DNA of 64,000 bases from DASSNU01 sp035701265 (GCA_035701265.1 DASSNU010000009.1:150386-214385), one strand, 5' to 3'. Numbered from the stretch's first letter, positions 1-9,796 are shown. Program-made: numbers and translations. The notes: a model not told the origin generated them from the sequence alone.

Positions 1-605
1 CGGTCGAGATACGCATTCCCGCCGGCGATCACCGCTCCCTGCTTCCCCGCGCGCATCCCGCCCCCCGACGTCTCACCGTAGCCGCCGTACAGGCTGTCCA
101 CCACTTCCATCCCGTCCACCACTCGGCCGATCGGCGCGAATCCCTGCGCGTCCAACCGCGTGTTGTCGCGGAGACTGATGAAGAGCTGCGTGGTGCGCGT
201 GTTCGGTCCGGTCATCGCGTACGCGATCGTCCCACGCGTGTTGTGCTCTCGCACCGGATCGTCCGCGATGCGCCGGTCCTTCCACAACGCGGTCACCGCG
301 GGATCGCCGGCGAGCCCGAACTGCACGATGAATCCCGGCACCACGCGCGAGAAACGCGAATCGTCGTAGTAGCCAGCGCGCACGAGCGTATAGAAGCGGT
401 CGACGCCGATCGGCGCCCACGCGCGCGTGAGCTCGAGCACGAACGGCCCCTTCGTCGTCTCCACGCGAACACGAAACCGCTCGGGTGCACGCTGCTCCCG
501 TACGGACGATGTAGGAGACGGGACCGGCCGCGCGTGGTGGCACGCAGCAGCACCGGCGACGACGGCTGCCAGGATCACGGCCGCCGATGCACGACGAAGT
601 CTCAT
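1..605 (-). CDS. Secreted cyclophilin-type peptidyl-prolyl isomerase (partial, C-terminus beyond window)
   Basis: Reading the minus strand from ATG at 605 gives 201 residues with no stop before the window edge, so the C-terminus is missing. The N-terminus is a lipoprotein signal peptide: basic MRLRR, a hydrophobic stretch, then the lipobox-like AGAAAC at about residue 22. The rest matches the cyclophilin fold: FVLELTRAWAPIGVDRF, then the active-site block FSRVVPGFIVQFG (usual FHRVI..F..QGG), RGTIAYA and TTQLFISL. It should catalyse cis/trans prolyl isomerisation in the periplasm or on the membrane surface. It lies 103 bp downstream of the HD protein on the same strand and may be co-transcribed with it. 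Confidence 0.88.
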   Translation of the reverse strand, partial: MRLRRASAAVILAAVVAGAAACHHARPVPSPTSSVREQRAPERFRVRVETTKGPFVLELTRAWAPIGVDRFYTLVRAGYYDDSRFSRVVPGFIVQFGLAGDPAVTALWKDRRIADDPVREHNTRGTIAYAMTGPNTRTTQLFISLRDNTRLDAQGFAPIGRVVDGMEVVDSLYGGYGETSGGGMRAGKQGAVIAGGNAYLD

Positions 606-708
606 TGGGGCCACTCGAGCACCGTACTGCGACTCCGCTCCTCGATCACCAGATCACCGTCGCTCACTGTCCCCTCGCTATGCCGATTACTCACCCAACG
701 CCGCCCCC

Positions 709-1449
709 TCAGATCGCCGTCAACGAATCCGTCTCCGCGCTCAACGCATTCAGAAATGACTTCATCTCCGCCGCGCGACGCTCCCCCTCGCGTTTGGCCG
801 CGTCCGACTGCAACAGCTTCGGCATGTCCGTCATCTGCTGCCGGATCACCTGAATCGCATGCGGAAGATCCGGCACGAACCGCTCGCGCTTGGTGAGCGA
901 GATGATGCGCGCCACGTCGATCGCACCCATGAAGTCCAGGATGTCCGCATCCCGGAAGAGCACGGCCACCCGCAACGTGTCCGCCGGACGATAGTACTGA
1001 TGGTGCGAGACGATCTCCTGCACCAGCGGCACCTTCTCCATCGGGAATCCGGTCCCGCGCAACACGCTGTCCACCAGTTGCGCCGAACGGTCGCCGTGAT
1101 CCACTCCCTGTTTGGCGTACGGCGGCAGCCCGCCCATGTCGTGCAGGTACGCGGCCGCGTACAGCGCGTCGTCGTCCACCGCCAACCCCTCGGCACGCGC
1201 GAGCCTCAACGTCACCTCGTAATCACGCTGCGCGTGCGCCGTTCCCCACGCCGTGTGCTGCAGGTGCTCCTCAGCGAATGCCTTCACCGCCGCGCGCCAA
1301 TCGGCCTGCGCGCGCTTCGTGTGCACGACGGCCGTGCGAGAAGTCAGCAATTCGAGACGTGTGGGAGACGGGACAGCGGGCGCCGGCGCCAGCAGGAGCG
1401 GCGCTCCGACCATGGCGAGAAAGCCGCAGCGAACGGGGAGGGAGATCAT
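709..1449 (-). CDS. Exported HD-domain phosphohydrolase-like protein
   Basis: 246 residues from ATG 1449, which directly precedes a hydrophobic signal-like segment (LAMVGAPLLLAPAPAV). The frame is open further upstream but that part is low-complexity and unconvincing. The HD superfamily metal ligands are visible in order: an early His (about residue 65), YLHDMGG (HD pair), DHGDRSA, SHHQYY, and a late Asp in RDADILDF. These proteins normally hydrolyse phosphoesters or nucleotides with two bound metals; the substrate cannot be told. The hydrophobic N-terminus suggests export, which is uncommon for HD enzymes. The C-terminus is a charged helix. Confidence 0.8.
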   Translation of the reverse strand: MISLPVRCGFLAMVGAPLLLAPAPAVPSPTRLELLTSRTAVVHTKRAQADWRAAVKAFAEEHLQHTAWGTAHAQRDYEVTLRLARAEGLAVDDDALYAAAYLHDMGGLPPYAKQGVDHGDRSAQLVDSVLRGTGFPMEKVPLVQEIVSHHQYYRPADTLRVAVLFRDADILDFMGAIDVARIISLTKRERFVPDLPHAIQVIRQQMTDMPKLLQSDAAKREGERRAAEMKSFLNALSAETDSLTAI

Positions 1450-1672
1450 GCGGAGCTCGGAGACGAGGGGTGAGCGGGGAACGGCCGGACGTGCGAAAAT
1501 AGCACGATTCGCAAACATGTGACGCAGCCAGGCGCGCCGGCCACCCCTATCCTGCCGGCGTGTACCCTTGCTCTTCCCTCTCCGCCGAGCGTAGCCTATG
1601 TCCATGCCCGCTCCCCACGCGCGCATCTGGACCCCGGACGAGGTCCGCGCCGTCCGCTCACCCCGCCCCCCC

Positions 1673-3118
1673 ATGACTCGCCTCGCCGCATTCATTGTTT
1701 CGGCGCTCTCAGCGCTCGCGCTGCTCACAGCTGCGCCACTTCACGCGCAGCAACCGTCCGCCCCCCACGAGCGCGACGTCGTCGTCACCGGCGGATGGAT
1801 GTTCACCTCCACCGGCAACGAGCGCGTGCGCAATCCCGGCATCCTCGTCCGCGCGGGGAAGATCCTGCGCGTAGGGGGCGATCTCTCCATCGCTGCGCCG
1901 GATGCGGAGCACGTTCAACTCGCCGACAGCGAGACGGTGGTCCCCGGGCTGTTCGACCTGCACGCGCACTATGCCATGGACCTCTTCAACGCCGGACGCA
2001 AGGACGAGACGGTGGCGTATCCGTCGCTCTTCCTGGCGAACGGCGTCACCGCCACCTTCCCCGCGGGAGAGCTGAATCCGGACGACATGCGTGCGCTGCG
2101 CGTCCGGATCGAGAATGGAGAGACGCCCGGCCCGCGCTTGCTCGAGTCCGGCCCGTACTTCGGCACCGCGCGTCCGCGGTGGAACCGTAACATCACCACC
2201 GCACAGATCGACTCCGAGGTGGACTACTGGGCCGAGCGTGGCGTGAAGGGATTCAAGGCGAAGGGGATCACGCCAGAGGAGTTGCACGCGCTCATCGAGC
2301 GGGCGCACCTGCACGGACTCACCGTCACCGGGCACCTGGGCTCAGGCTATCGCAACTCCGTCAACCCGCGCGACGCGATCCTCATGGGGATCGACCGCGT
2401 GGAGCACTTCATGGGGGGCGACGCGTTCACCGCGGACAGGAGCGCGTACGACTCGTACGAGCACATGTCGTTCGATACCCCGGAGTTCCGCGCGATCGCC
2501 GCGATGTTCATCCAGCACCATGTGTATTTCGACGCGACGCTCAGCGCGTACGGCTACTTCGGTAAGCGCGACCCCGATGTGTTCACCTACTTCACCGACG
2601 AGAAGCGCTTCCTCACGCCGTACATGCGCCGCATCGTGGAGTCACGTCCGCCGCGTCCGGTGATCGAGCAGTTCGAGAACATTTACTGGAACAAGCGCAA
2701 GGAGGTGAAAGCCTTCTACGATGCCGGCGGCGCAGATCTCATCACCCTCGGCACCGACCATCCGAGCTGGGGAGAGTTCCTCACGCCCTTCTCCGTGCAC
2801 CGCGAGCTCCTCTCGCTCGTGCGCGCGGGGCTTCCCAACGGCGCCGTGCTGCGCATCGCCACGATCAACAGCGCGCGCGCGATGGGGCTTGGCGATCGGC
2901 TGGGGACGATCGAGCCCGGCAAGTGGGCCGACCTCGTCGTCGTGCGTGGGAATCCGCTGCAGGACATCCGCTGCATGCGCATGCCGCGCGTGGTGATCAA
3001 GGCCGGGCGCGTGTACGACCCCGCCGCACTCATGAAATCGGTGGAGGGGACCATCGGACCGAAGAGTGCGGCGGACACCGCCGTGTGGGCGCCGTATCCG
3101 CCGCGGAGACCGCAGTAG
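1673..3118 (+). CDS. Secreted amidohydrolase-family metal-dependent hydrolase
   Basis: 481 residues. The start at ATG 1673 is chosen because a clear signal peptide follows (RLAAFIVSALSALALL, cleavage near LHAQ). Motifs of the amidohydrolase TIM barrel are present: the HxH metal site in GLFDLHAHYAMD, a Lys in GFKAKGITP that could be the bridging lysine, His in VTGHLGSGY, DRVEHF, and the catalytic Asp in TLGTDHPSWG. The C-terminus ends with the usual composite beta-sandwich sequence (GTIEPGKWADLVVVRGNPL). Secreted relatives include peptidases and imidazolonepropionase-like enzymes; the substrate is unknown. It converges with the HNH gene, 63 bp away. Confidence 0.87.
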   Translation: MTRLAAFIVSALSALALLTAAPLHAQQPSAPHERDVVVTGGWMFTSTGNERVRNPGILVRAGKILRVGGDLSIAAPDAEHVQLADSETVVPGLFDLHAHYAMDLFNAGRKDETVAYPSLFLANGVTATFPAGELNPDDMRALRVRIENGETPGPRLLESGPYFGTARPRWNRNITTAQIDSEVDYWAERGVKGFKAKGITPEELHALIERAHLHGLTVTGHLGSGYRNSVNPRDAILMGIDRVEHFMGGDAFTADRSAYDSYEHMSFDTPEFRAIAAMFIQHHVYFDATLSAYGYFGKRDPDVFTYFTDEKRFLTPYMRRIVESRPPRPVIEQFENIYWNKRKEVKAFYDAGGADLITLGTDHPSWGEFLTPFSVHRELLSLVRAGLPNGAVLRIATINSARAMGLGDRLGTIEPGKWADLVVVRGNPLQDIRCMRMPRVVIKAGRVYDPAALMKSVEGTIGPKSAADTAVWAPYPPRRPQ

Positions 3119-3181
3119 CAGGCGCGTAGCCGAAAGGCAAGACGGACGACGCAGTGCGCGGAGCCACGCGCTCCCGCACCC

Positions 3182-4087
3182 CTACGCCGCGCGGAACCGC
3201 TCGAAGCGCTCCTCCAGGAACTCCCGGTTGGGGCGCAGTTCGCGCTGCCTCGGCAAGATCAACTTCGACCCGGCCACCTCCTGCAGCCCGTGCTTGAGCA
3301 TCGGGCCGTCCTTCTCGCGAAGGATGTCCTCGCGCACGTGCACATGCGCGTCGGGATCGATGCCGATGATGTTCGCGTCGAACGCCGAGTGGTGAATCTT
3401 GCACAGCCCCAGCCCGTTGGTCACGACAGGCTCGCCTCTCGGGTGCTTGTCCTGGAGGATGTGCGCGGCGTCGAGCAGTTCCACGTGACGGAGCCGGCAG
3501 ATGCAGCACTGCTCCCGGTACGCGGAGAGCACGATCCGCCGGAACTGCTGCTGGTGGAGACGCTGGAGCACTGCGCGCGTGGCGTACTCGCGGCGCAGCG
3601 TCGTCTGCATCACGCTCTGATCGGCACCGAGCGCGGCGGGAAGGTCCGCCATCAGCGTGAACTGTAGGCGCTCCGGATCGTCCCCCGCCACGTACACCGG
3701 GAGCACCGCATCGTACACGCCCGGATCGACAGCAACCAGATAGATGATGGGTCGCTGCTCCGTCATCGCCCGCCGGAGCGCGACGTTGTCCGGATGATCC
3801 GGGTCGGTGCCACGGTACTTGTAGACGATCCACCCCGCGTCCGCGTCGTGCTCATCCGCGTACGGTGAATCGGCCGATGTGTGCACGCTGAGCGCCGCAC
3901 CGTCTCTGCCGAGCGCAGCCGGCTTGAAGATCCCCTTCTGATAGTTCCAGATGGGGACGCGCTCGCCGCCGAGGGTAATTCCCTCCATGAGCGCCGCACG
4001 CGGAATGCGGCCGCCGTACCGGTCGCGGAGCCGCTGCACCTGCGCCATGGCCGCGGCGCGGATCTCGTCGTCGAGGGAGATTGTCAT
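3182..4087 (-). CDS. HNH endonuclease family protein
   Basis: 301 residues. The C-terminal third holds a complete HNH module with a structural zinc site: YREQCCICRL (CxxC), then LLDAAHILQDK (catalytic His in AAHI), VVTNGLGLCKIHHSAFD (Asn, and the final His of the HNH). The N-terminal 180 residues look like the domain that precedes HNH in putative restriction endonucleases (WNYQKGIFKPAAL, GWIVYKYRGTDP, PIIYLVAV). No methyltransferase or specificity gene is adjacent, so this is either a solitary nuclease, possibly modification-dependent, or a fragment of a scattered defence set. It is transcribed divergently from the TPR gene across a 172-bp spacer. Confidence 0.87.
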   Translation of the reverse strand: MTISLDDEIRAAAMAQVQRLRDRYGGRIPRAALMEGITLGGERVPIWNYQKGIFKPAALGRDGAALSVHTSADSPYADEHDADAGWIVYKYRGTDPDHPDNVALRRAMTEQRPIIYLVAVDPGVYDAVLPVYVAGDDPERLQFTLMADLPAALGADQSVMQTTLRREYATRAVLQRLHQQQFRRIVLSAYREQCCICRLRHVELLDAAHILQDKHPRGEPVVTNGLGLCKIHHSAFDANIIGIDPDAHVHVREDILREKDGPMLKHGLQEVAGSKLILPRQRELRPNREFLEERFERFRAA

Positions 4088-4259
4088 CGGTCACATCGGC
4101 GGCCGGAGTGGTCGTCCCTGTGTCCCTGCCGATGCGGACCAATCTTGCTGAACGGCCGGCGCTTTGCCACCATCGCGGCCCCGTCGCACCATACCTCCAT
4201 CTTGCCCTGCCCTCCGGACGCCGCTAGCGTCAGAACCAGCACCGAGCATCGAGGTTCCT

Positions 4260-5870
4260 ATGTTCGGCATCACGACGGCTCCGCGCGCGCTGCTGCTCTC
4301 CCTACTCCTCGCGAGCCCTGTCGCCGCGCAGGACCACGCGCATGCCACGGGCGCGCACGACAGCCTCGGCAGCGTGCACTTCCCAACCTCGTGCAGACCG
4401 GACGTCGCTCCACGCTTCGACCGCGCCGTCGCGTTGCTCCACTCGTTCGAGTTCGGCGCGGCCATCCGCACCTTCGAGTCTGTGCTCGCCGACGATTCCA
4501 GTTGCGCCATGGCCCACTGGGGGATCGCGCTCGCGCGCTGGACCAACCCGATGGCCCCCGGCATTCGCCCCCCTGCGCTCCTCGCGCAGGGGAAGCGCTC
4601 GTCAGACGCCGCCGCGCATCTCTCCGCACGCGCCAGCGAGCGGGAGCGTGGCTACATCGCCGCCGTCGCACAGCTCTACCACGAGTACGAGCACATCGAT
4701 CAGACAAAGCGCGTGGCCGCGTACGAGCGCGCGATGGCCGGGCTGACCGAGAGCGCGCCCGCGGACACTGAGGCGAAGATCTTCCACGCCATCGCGCTCG
4801 TAGCCGCCGCCTCTCCCGCCGACAAGACGTACGCCAACCAGATCCGCGCGGGCGCGGTGCTCGAGTCGCTCTGGGTTGCGCAGCCCAACCACCCTGGCCT
4901 GGCGCACTACATCATCCACGCCTACGATGTGCCCGCGCTCGCCCCCAGAGCTGCAGCGGCAGCGCGCCGCTACGCCGTGATCGCGCCCGCCGCCGCGCAC
5001 GCGCTCCACATGCCCTCGCACATCTTCACGCGACTCGGCCTTTGGCAAGAATCCGTCGACGCCAACCGTCGCTCGGCCGAGACCGCGCTCGGCGAGGGAT
5101 CGATCGCCGAGGCGCTGCACGCGTCCGACTACATGGAGTACGCGTACCTTCAGATGCGGGAGGACTCCGCGGCGAAGGCCGTGCTCGACGGTCTCCCCGC
5201 GCTCGCCGCACACTTCGACCCGAACGCGGTGACCGGAGCCGCGCCAGGCTCGGCGGGCGTCTTCGCGCTCGCCGCCATCCCTGCGCGCTACGTGCTCGAG
5301 CGCCGCGTGTGGAGTGAAGCCGCGTCGCTCGTGCCGGTGTCCACCGCATTCCCGTACGCTGAGGCGATGACGTACTTCGTGCGCGCACTCGGCGCCGCGC
5401 ATCTCGAGCAGGTGGGAGTCGCACGCGCGTCGGTGGACTCGCTCGCCGCCATAAGGCAGCGTCTCCTCGCTCGTGGCGAGGCGTACTGGGCGGAGCAGGT
5501 GGAGATCCAGCGGCTGGGCGCTCAAGCGTGGCTCGATCTGGCGGAGCATCGGCAGGAGCTAGCGCTCGCGCACATGCGCGAAGCGGTTGCGCACGAGGAT
5601 GCCACCGACAAGAGTGCCGTGACGCCGGGTCCCCTCGCACCAGCACGCGAGTTGCTCGGCGACATGCTCATCGCGCTCGATCAGCCCGGCGAAGCGCTGG
5701 CGGAGTATCGGCGCTCGCTGGAGAAGGAGCCGCGGCGGCATCGCTCACTCGACGGTGCGCGACGCGCTGCGGCGGCGAGTGGGGATCGTCAGGCGGAGGC
5801 GGAGTACGCGCGGGAGCTGGCGGAGGTTACCGGCAAGAGTGCCGTGACGCCGGCGGCGGGGCGGCCGTAG
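4260..5870 (+). CDS. Secreted TPR-repeat protein
   Basis: 536 residues from ATG 4260, preceded by GAGG at a suitable distance and followed by a signal peptide (APRALLLSLLLASPVAAQ). The mature protein begins with a His-containing segment and then reads as stacked helical repeats: SFEFGAAIRTFESVL, AHWGIALARW, later AREL..ALDQPGEALAEYRRSL, typical of TPR proteins. Helices LAHYIIHAYD and HALHMPSHIFTRLG recur in a family of exported TPR proteins found widely in Gemmatimonadota and Acidobacteria (family knowledge, not checked). Likely a periplasmic protein-interaction scaffold; no catalytic residues are recognised. Confidence 0.8.
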   Translation: MFGITTAPRALLLSLLLASPVAAQDHAHATGAHDSLGSVHFPTSCRPDVAPRFDRAVALLHSFEFGAAIRTFESVLADDSSCAMAHWGIALARWTNPMAPGIRPPALLAQGKRSSDAAAHLSARASERERGYIAAVAQLYHEYEHIDQTKRVAAYERAMAGLTESAPADTEAKIFHAIALVAAASPADKTYANQIRAGAVLESLWVAQPNHPGLAHYIIHAYDVPALAPRAAAAARRYAVIAPAAAHALHMPSHIFTRLGLWQESVDANRRSAETALGEGSIAEALHASDYMEYAYLQMREDSAAKAVLDGLPALAAHFDPNAVTGAAPGSAGVFALAAIPARYVLERRVWSEAASLVPVSTAFPYAEAMTYFVRALGAAHLEQVGVARASVDSLAAIRQRLLARGEAYWAEQVEIQRLGAQAWLDLAEHRQELALAHMREAVAHEDATDKSAVTPGPLAPARELLGDMLIALDQPGEALAEYRRSLEKEPRRHRSLDGARRAAAASGDRQAEAEYARELAEVTGKSAVTPAAGRP

Positions 5871-6025
5871 GGGAGGGGCTGCTGCCGGAGGCGGTGCGGT
5901 GGGAGAGCGCGATGTCACGCCAGTACACGGCGGCATTGCCACGCAGCCCGCCGAATCGCGAGCAGCGGAGCTCACGCGAGCGGCGGGGCGGCCGTAGGGG
6001 AGGGGTCGCTGCTGGAGGCGATGCG
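5854..6025. repeat. Imperfect 45-bp direct repeat downstream of the TPR gene
   Basis: Two copies, 5854-5898 and 5981-6025, share about 41 of 45 bases (both contain GGCGGGGCGGCCGTAGGGGA). The first copy spans the stop codon of the TPR gene and encodes its last residues; the second lies 127 bp further on in otherwise non-coding sequence. The pattern suggests a local duplication of the gene end, leaving a short decayed copy. No other function is evident. Confidence 0.7.
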
Positions 6026-6096
6026 ACGAGCGAGAGTGCTGTATGTGGCGTAACCGCTGCGGCGCCTGCGCGTAATTCCTCGCGGGCCCTTGTGCT

Positions 6097-6456
6097 CTAG
6101 TTGCGACGCGCGCGGTGTGAGATCCAGCGGCCCCACGCGTGTACCGCGCCGTGCACCACGAGCGAGTAGAACATCCACGCCAGCAGAATGCCGAGCAAAA
6201 TGCCGTGGACGTCGGCGATCGTGCCCTCGTTCAACCGGTGCTCTGGTGTGCCGATGCTCGGATGAAGCAGACGAACGATCAGGAATACCGGCCAGAGGAG
6301 CACGATCGTCGCCGTGTTCCGGCCGACACGGAACGTGAGCCAGATGGCGGCGGCGGTGAGCGTTGCGCCCGCGACGAGTACCACCGCGATGTAGAGCACG
6401 ATCCGCCAGTTCACCCGCTCCCACCAGGGGCGGGTCACCTCGTGCAGAGTCGGCAT
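6097..6456 (-). CDS. Small integral membrane protein of unknown function
   Basis: 119 residues from ATG 6456. Sequence upstream in this frame is low-complexity and was excluded. Three hydrophobic segments are visible: VLYIAVVLVAGATLTAAAIW, TIVLLWPVFLIVRLL and ILLGILLAWMFYSLVVHG. The C-terminus is basic (HRARRN). No family is recognised. It lies 79 bp upstream of the ettA-like stop codon region on the same strand and could be the last gene of that transcript. Confidence 0.6.
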   Translation of the reverse strand: MPTLHEVTRPWWERVNWRIVLYIAVVLVAGATLTAAAIWLTFRVGRNTATIVLLWPVFLIVRLLHPSIGTPEHRLNEGTIADVHGILLGILLAWMFYSLVVHGAVHAWGRWISHRARRN

Positions 6457-6535
6457 GACGGCGTGCTGGGGCGATCGGCTCAAAGATGGTGTGATACGAA
6501 GAGTTGTGTGTCGTATTGCTCCGCTGTAATGAACT

Positions 6536-8212
6536 TCACACCCGCACCAACTTCCTGTACGCCACCCGATGCGGCCGGTCCGCGTCCGCCCCCTTTCGCT
6601 TCCGCAGGTCCTCGACGTACGACTGGTAGTTCCCCTCATGCCACACCACCTCGCTGTTCCCCTCGAAGGCCAGCACGTGCGTCGCGATCCGGTCCAGGAA
6701 CCAGCGGTCGTGCGAGATCACCACCACGCATCCGGAGAAATCCACCAGCGCATCCTCCAGCGCGCGCAGCGTGTCCACGTCCAGGTCGTTCGTCGGCTCG
6801 TCCAGTAATAGAAGATTGCCCCCGCTCATGAGCGTGATCGCGAGGTGCAGCCGGTTGCGCTCGCCGCCGGAGAGGTCCCCCACCTTCTTCTGCTGATCGG
6901 GACCGCGGAAGTTGAAGCTCGAGAGATACGCGCGGCTGTTGAGCTCGCGCTTCCCCACCTGGATCATCTCCCGCCCACCGCTCACCGCCTCCCACGCGGT
7001 CTTCGCGTCGTCCAGCGTACGACTCTGATCCGCGTAGGCGATCTGCACGGTCTCGCCGATCTTGAGCGCCCCGCCGTCGGGCTGCTCCTGCCCCACGATC
7101 ATCCGGAACAACGTCGTCTTCCCCGCGCCGTTGGGGCCGATCACCCCCACGATGCCGCCGCGCGGCAAGCTGAACGTCAATCCATCGAAGAGCAGCGTGT
7201 CGCCGAACGCCTTCCGCAGGTTCTCCGCGATCACCACGTCGTTCCCCAATCGCGGCGCGGGCGGAATGACGATCTCGTGCTGCATCAGCTTCTCTCCCTG
7301 CTCCTGACTGGCCAGCTCCTCGTACTGTTGAATGCGCGCCTTGCTCTTGGCCTGCCGCGCGCGCGGCGCCATGCGCACCCACTCCAGCTCGCGCTGCAAC
7401 GTGCGCTGCCGCGCCGACTCCTGCTTCTCCTCCTGCGCCAGACGCGTGCGCTTCTGCTCCAGCCAGCTCGAGTAGTTCCCCTCGTACGGAATCCCGTGCC
7501 CGCGATCGAGCTCCAGGATCCACCCGGCCACGTTGTCCAGGAAATACCGGTCGTGCGTCACCGCCACCACGGTTCCCGGAAACTCCGCCAGATGCCGCTC
7601 CAGCCACGCCACGCTCTCGGCGTCCAGATGGTTCGTCGGCTCATCCAGCAGCAGCATGTCCGGCTGCGAGAGGAGCACCGTGCACAGCGCCACGCGGCGC
7701 CGCTCGCCACCGGACAGCGTGGTCACGCTCGCGTCCGCGGGCGGGAGACGCAGTGCGTCCATCGCGATCTCGATCCGTGTGTCCAGGTTCCACAGATCGT
7801 GCGCGTCGATCTGCTCCTGCACCTTCGCCTGCTCGTCGAGCAACGACTGCATCGCATCATCATCCATCGGCTCGGCGAACTTCATCGAGATCTCGTTGAA
7901 CCGGTCGAGCAGCGCGCGCTGTTCGCGCACCGCTTCCTCCACGTTCCCCTGCACGGTCTTGTTCGGATCGAGCTGCGGCTCCTGCGGCAGGTAGCCGATC
8001 TTCGTCCCCGCCGCGGGCCACGCCTCGCCCTGAAAGTCCTGATCGACACCCGCCATGATGCGCAGCAACGACGACTTCCCTGCGCCGTTGGCGCCGAGCA
8101 CGCCGATCTTTGCGCCGGGATAGAACGAGAGCCAGATGCCGCGCAGGATCTCCCGGCTGGGCGGGACGACCTTGCGCAGATCCTTCATGACGTAGATGAA
8201 CTGTGGGGGCAC
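6536..8212 (-). CDS. ettA: Energy-dependent translational throttle protein, ABC-F ATPase
   Basis: 558 residues from GTG 8212, which aligns the N-terminus (PPQFIYVMKDLRKVVPP) with the known EttA start; E. coli EttA is 555 residues. Two ABC cassettes in one chain without membrane segments: Walker A GANGAGKSSL and GPNGAGKTTL, signatures LSGGERRRVAL and LSGGERNRLHL, Walker B LLLDEPTNHLD and LLLDEPTNDLD. The linker between the cassettes carries the charged arm and P-site tRNA-interaction region typical of ABC-F proteins. EttA binds the ribosomal E site and gates entry into elongation according to the ADP/ATP ratio. The open frame extends upstream but that part has no similarity to the family. Confidence 0.95.
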   Translation of the reverse strand: MPPQFIYVMKDLRKVVPPSREILRGIWLSFYPGAKIGVLGANGAGKSSLLRIMAGVDQDFQGEAWPAAGTKIGYLPQEPQLDPNKTVQGNVEEAVREQRALLDRFNEISMKFAEPMDDDAMQSLLDEQAKVQEQIDAHDLWNLDTRIEIAMDALRLPPADASVTTLSGGERRRVALCTVLLSQPDMLLLDEPTNHLDAESVAWLERHLAEFPGTVVAVTHDRYFLDNVAGWILELDRGHGIPYEGNYSSWLEQKRTRLAQEEKQESARQRTLQRELEWVRMAPRARQAKSKARIQQYEELASQEQGEKLMQHEIVIPPAPRLGNDVVIAENLRKAFGDTLLFDGLTFSLPRGGIVGVIGPNGAGKTTLFRMIVGQEQPDGGALKIGETVQIAYADQSRTLDDAKTAWEAVSGGREMIQVGKRELNSRAYLSSFNFRGPDQQKKVGDLSGGERNRLHLAITLMSGGNLLLLDEPTNDLDVDTLRALEDALVDFSGCVVVISHDRWFLDRIATHVLAFEGNSEVVWHEGNYQSYVEDLRKRKGADADRPHRVAYRKLVRV

Positions 8213-8338
8213 TGGGCAGCGAGTGAGAGAATCGAGAGAATGAGCGCCGAGTCGTCGTGTGCTATCGCGTCGCGCCAGCACGCGGATGCATCCCGTCGTA
8301 CGTTCCGCATGTGTTGCTCCGGCAGATCGAACGCATGG

Positions 8339-9619
8339 TCATCGAACAAAGTGGAGTTCGCCGCTCTCATCGGTGATGACGGCGGTAGTGCCATCGTGAG
8401 AGAACGCTACACGTCGCAAGTGCGAATTGACGGCGGAAGAGAGCGTGAGAGACAGCTCCACCACCAGCGTTCGGCGGTCCACTACGTTCAGCAGGGTGCC
8501 ATTGGTGACATATATCTGGGTAGCGTCTGGGCTCATCGCAACGCCAAAGGGACCGGCCGTGACGCCCCCATCGGGGAGGCTCACGGACCGCCGGTCGCCG
8601 CTCGCGAGATTGATCGCTTGCAATTCCCGCGCAAATTCTTTGGCGACGTACAACGTATTGTCGTCCGGTGAAAGCGCGATGCCCTGTGCCCTCCCATCCA
8701 CGATCACACGCCGCAGCACCGTGCCGGTAGCGAGATCCACTTCGGGGAGCTCCCCAGATTCGAGACCACTCGCATAGAGCCGATCCCCTTTCCGATTGAT
8801 AAGCAGTACGTTGGCGGCACCGTTCGCGTTGTCTCCAAGGGCAATGGTCCCCCGGCGTGTCAGTGTGGCAGCATCGATGACATGCAGAAGCGCGTCGCCG
8901 CTCGACACGTAGAGGGTCGCTCCATCGTGCGTGATCGCCACAGCCAACGGGGTGTCCGCGAAACCCGCTAGACTCCGGAGAAGAGCTCCGGTGGCCACGT
9001 CGAATTCGCTCACTTCGCCGGTGGGAACGTTCGTCACATACGCGCGTGTTCCGTCCGAAGTGAATGCGACGTCGAACGGCGCACCTGCAAGACCTGTGGC
9101 GGCTTGCGTGACCGTCGTGGCTGGAAGATCAGCGCGGAAGAGCCGACCGAAGAGATCCGTCGAATACACCGTTCCCTCTGCGGAGACCGCGACGCCCCAG
9201 AGGAAGCCCGGCGTCGAATCGGAAGCTGCCAGCACTCCGTCCGGATGAGTGACATCCTCGACATCGATCTCGACACGGGCGGAAATGCCGCCGACGCTCG
9301 CGATGATTGCGCCGATGCCCACCGGCCCACGTGAGGTGACAATACCGTTGACGTCGACTGACAGCATGGAGGTATCACTCACGCTGAACGTCGGGGTTAT
9401 GCCGGTAACAGCCGCGCCGGTGGAATCCAGCACGGCTGCGGTGAAGTGCTCGGCGCCTCCGATCGGCAGAATGGCAAACGAGGGCGTCACGACGATGCGT
9501 GCCGGCGACGCCGGGCCAGCGGCGTCGGTGTGATCCCCGCACGCAAGGAGAGCGGCAACTCCGAGCGACGTGGCCAGCCAGCGATGGACGTGATCGCACC
9601 GACGGAACGGCTTCTTCAT
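8339..9619 (-). CDS. Lipoprotein with Ig-like domain and YVTN-type beta-propeller (paralogue 1)
   Basis: 426 residues from ATG 9619. Lipoprotein signal with lipobox VAALLACG (Cys about residue 27). Residues 40-120 form a BIG2-like Ig domain (RIVVTPSFAILPIGG, SVDVNGIVTSRGPVG). Residues 130-425 form a six- or seven-bladed propeller with recurring blades such as DVAFTSDGTRAYVTN, VAITHDGATLYVSS, GIALSPDDNTLYVAKE and GVAMSPDATQIYVTNG. Such surface YVTN proteins bind ligands or partners; no catalytic site is seen. It lies 177 bp downstream of a paralogue with the same architecture, so the pair arose by tandem duplication. Confidence 0.82.
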   Translation of the reverse strand: MKKPFRRCDHVHRWLATSLGVAALLACGDHTDAAGPASPARIVVTPSFAILPIGGAEHFTAAVLDSTGAAVTGITPTFSVSDTSMLSVDVNGIVTSRGPVGIGAIIASVGGISARVEIDVEDVTHPDGVLAASDSTPGFLWGVAVSAEGTVYSTDLFGRLFRADLPATTVTQAATGLAGAPFDVAFTSDGTRAYVTNVPTGEVSEFDVATGALLRSLAGFADTPLAVAITHDGATLYVSSGDALLHVIDAATLTRRGTIALGDNANGAANVLLINRKGDRLYASGLESGELPEVDLATGTVLRRVIVDGRAQGIALSPDDNTLYVAKEFARELQAINLASGDRRSVSLPDGGVTAGPFGVAMSPDATQIYVTNGTLLNVVDRRTLVVELSLTLSSAVNSHLRRVAFSHDGTTAVITDESGELHFVR

Positions 9620-9796
9620 GGATGGTGAGCGAGTTCAAATGTGGAAGCGGAAGAGCGGCGTGGAACCGTAAAGGGCCAGGGACAAGACCGTCGCGCCGTC
9701 GCGCCAGGCGCGTCGTGAACGCCGCCGGAGCGGCCGCGAATGATCGCCGGCAGCCGAATCGATGAGGCTGTCGCCCGACGTGTGAATGCGGTCGGC

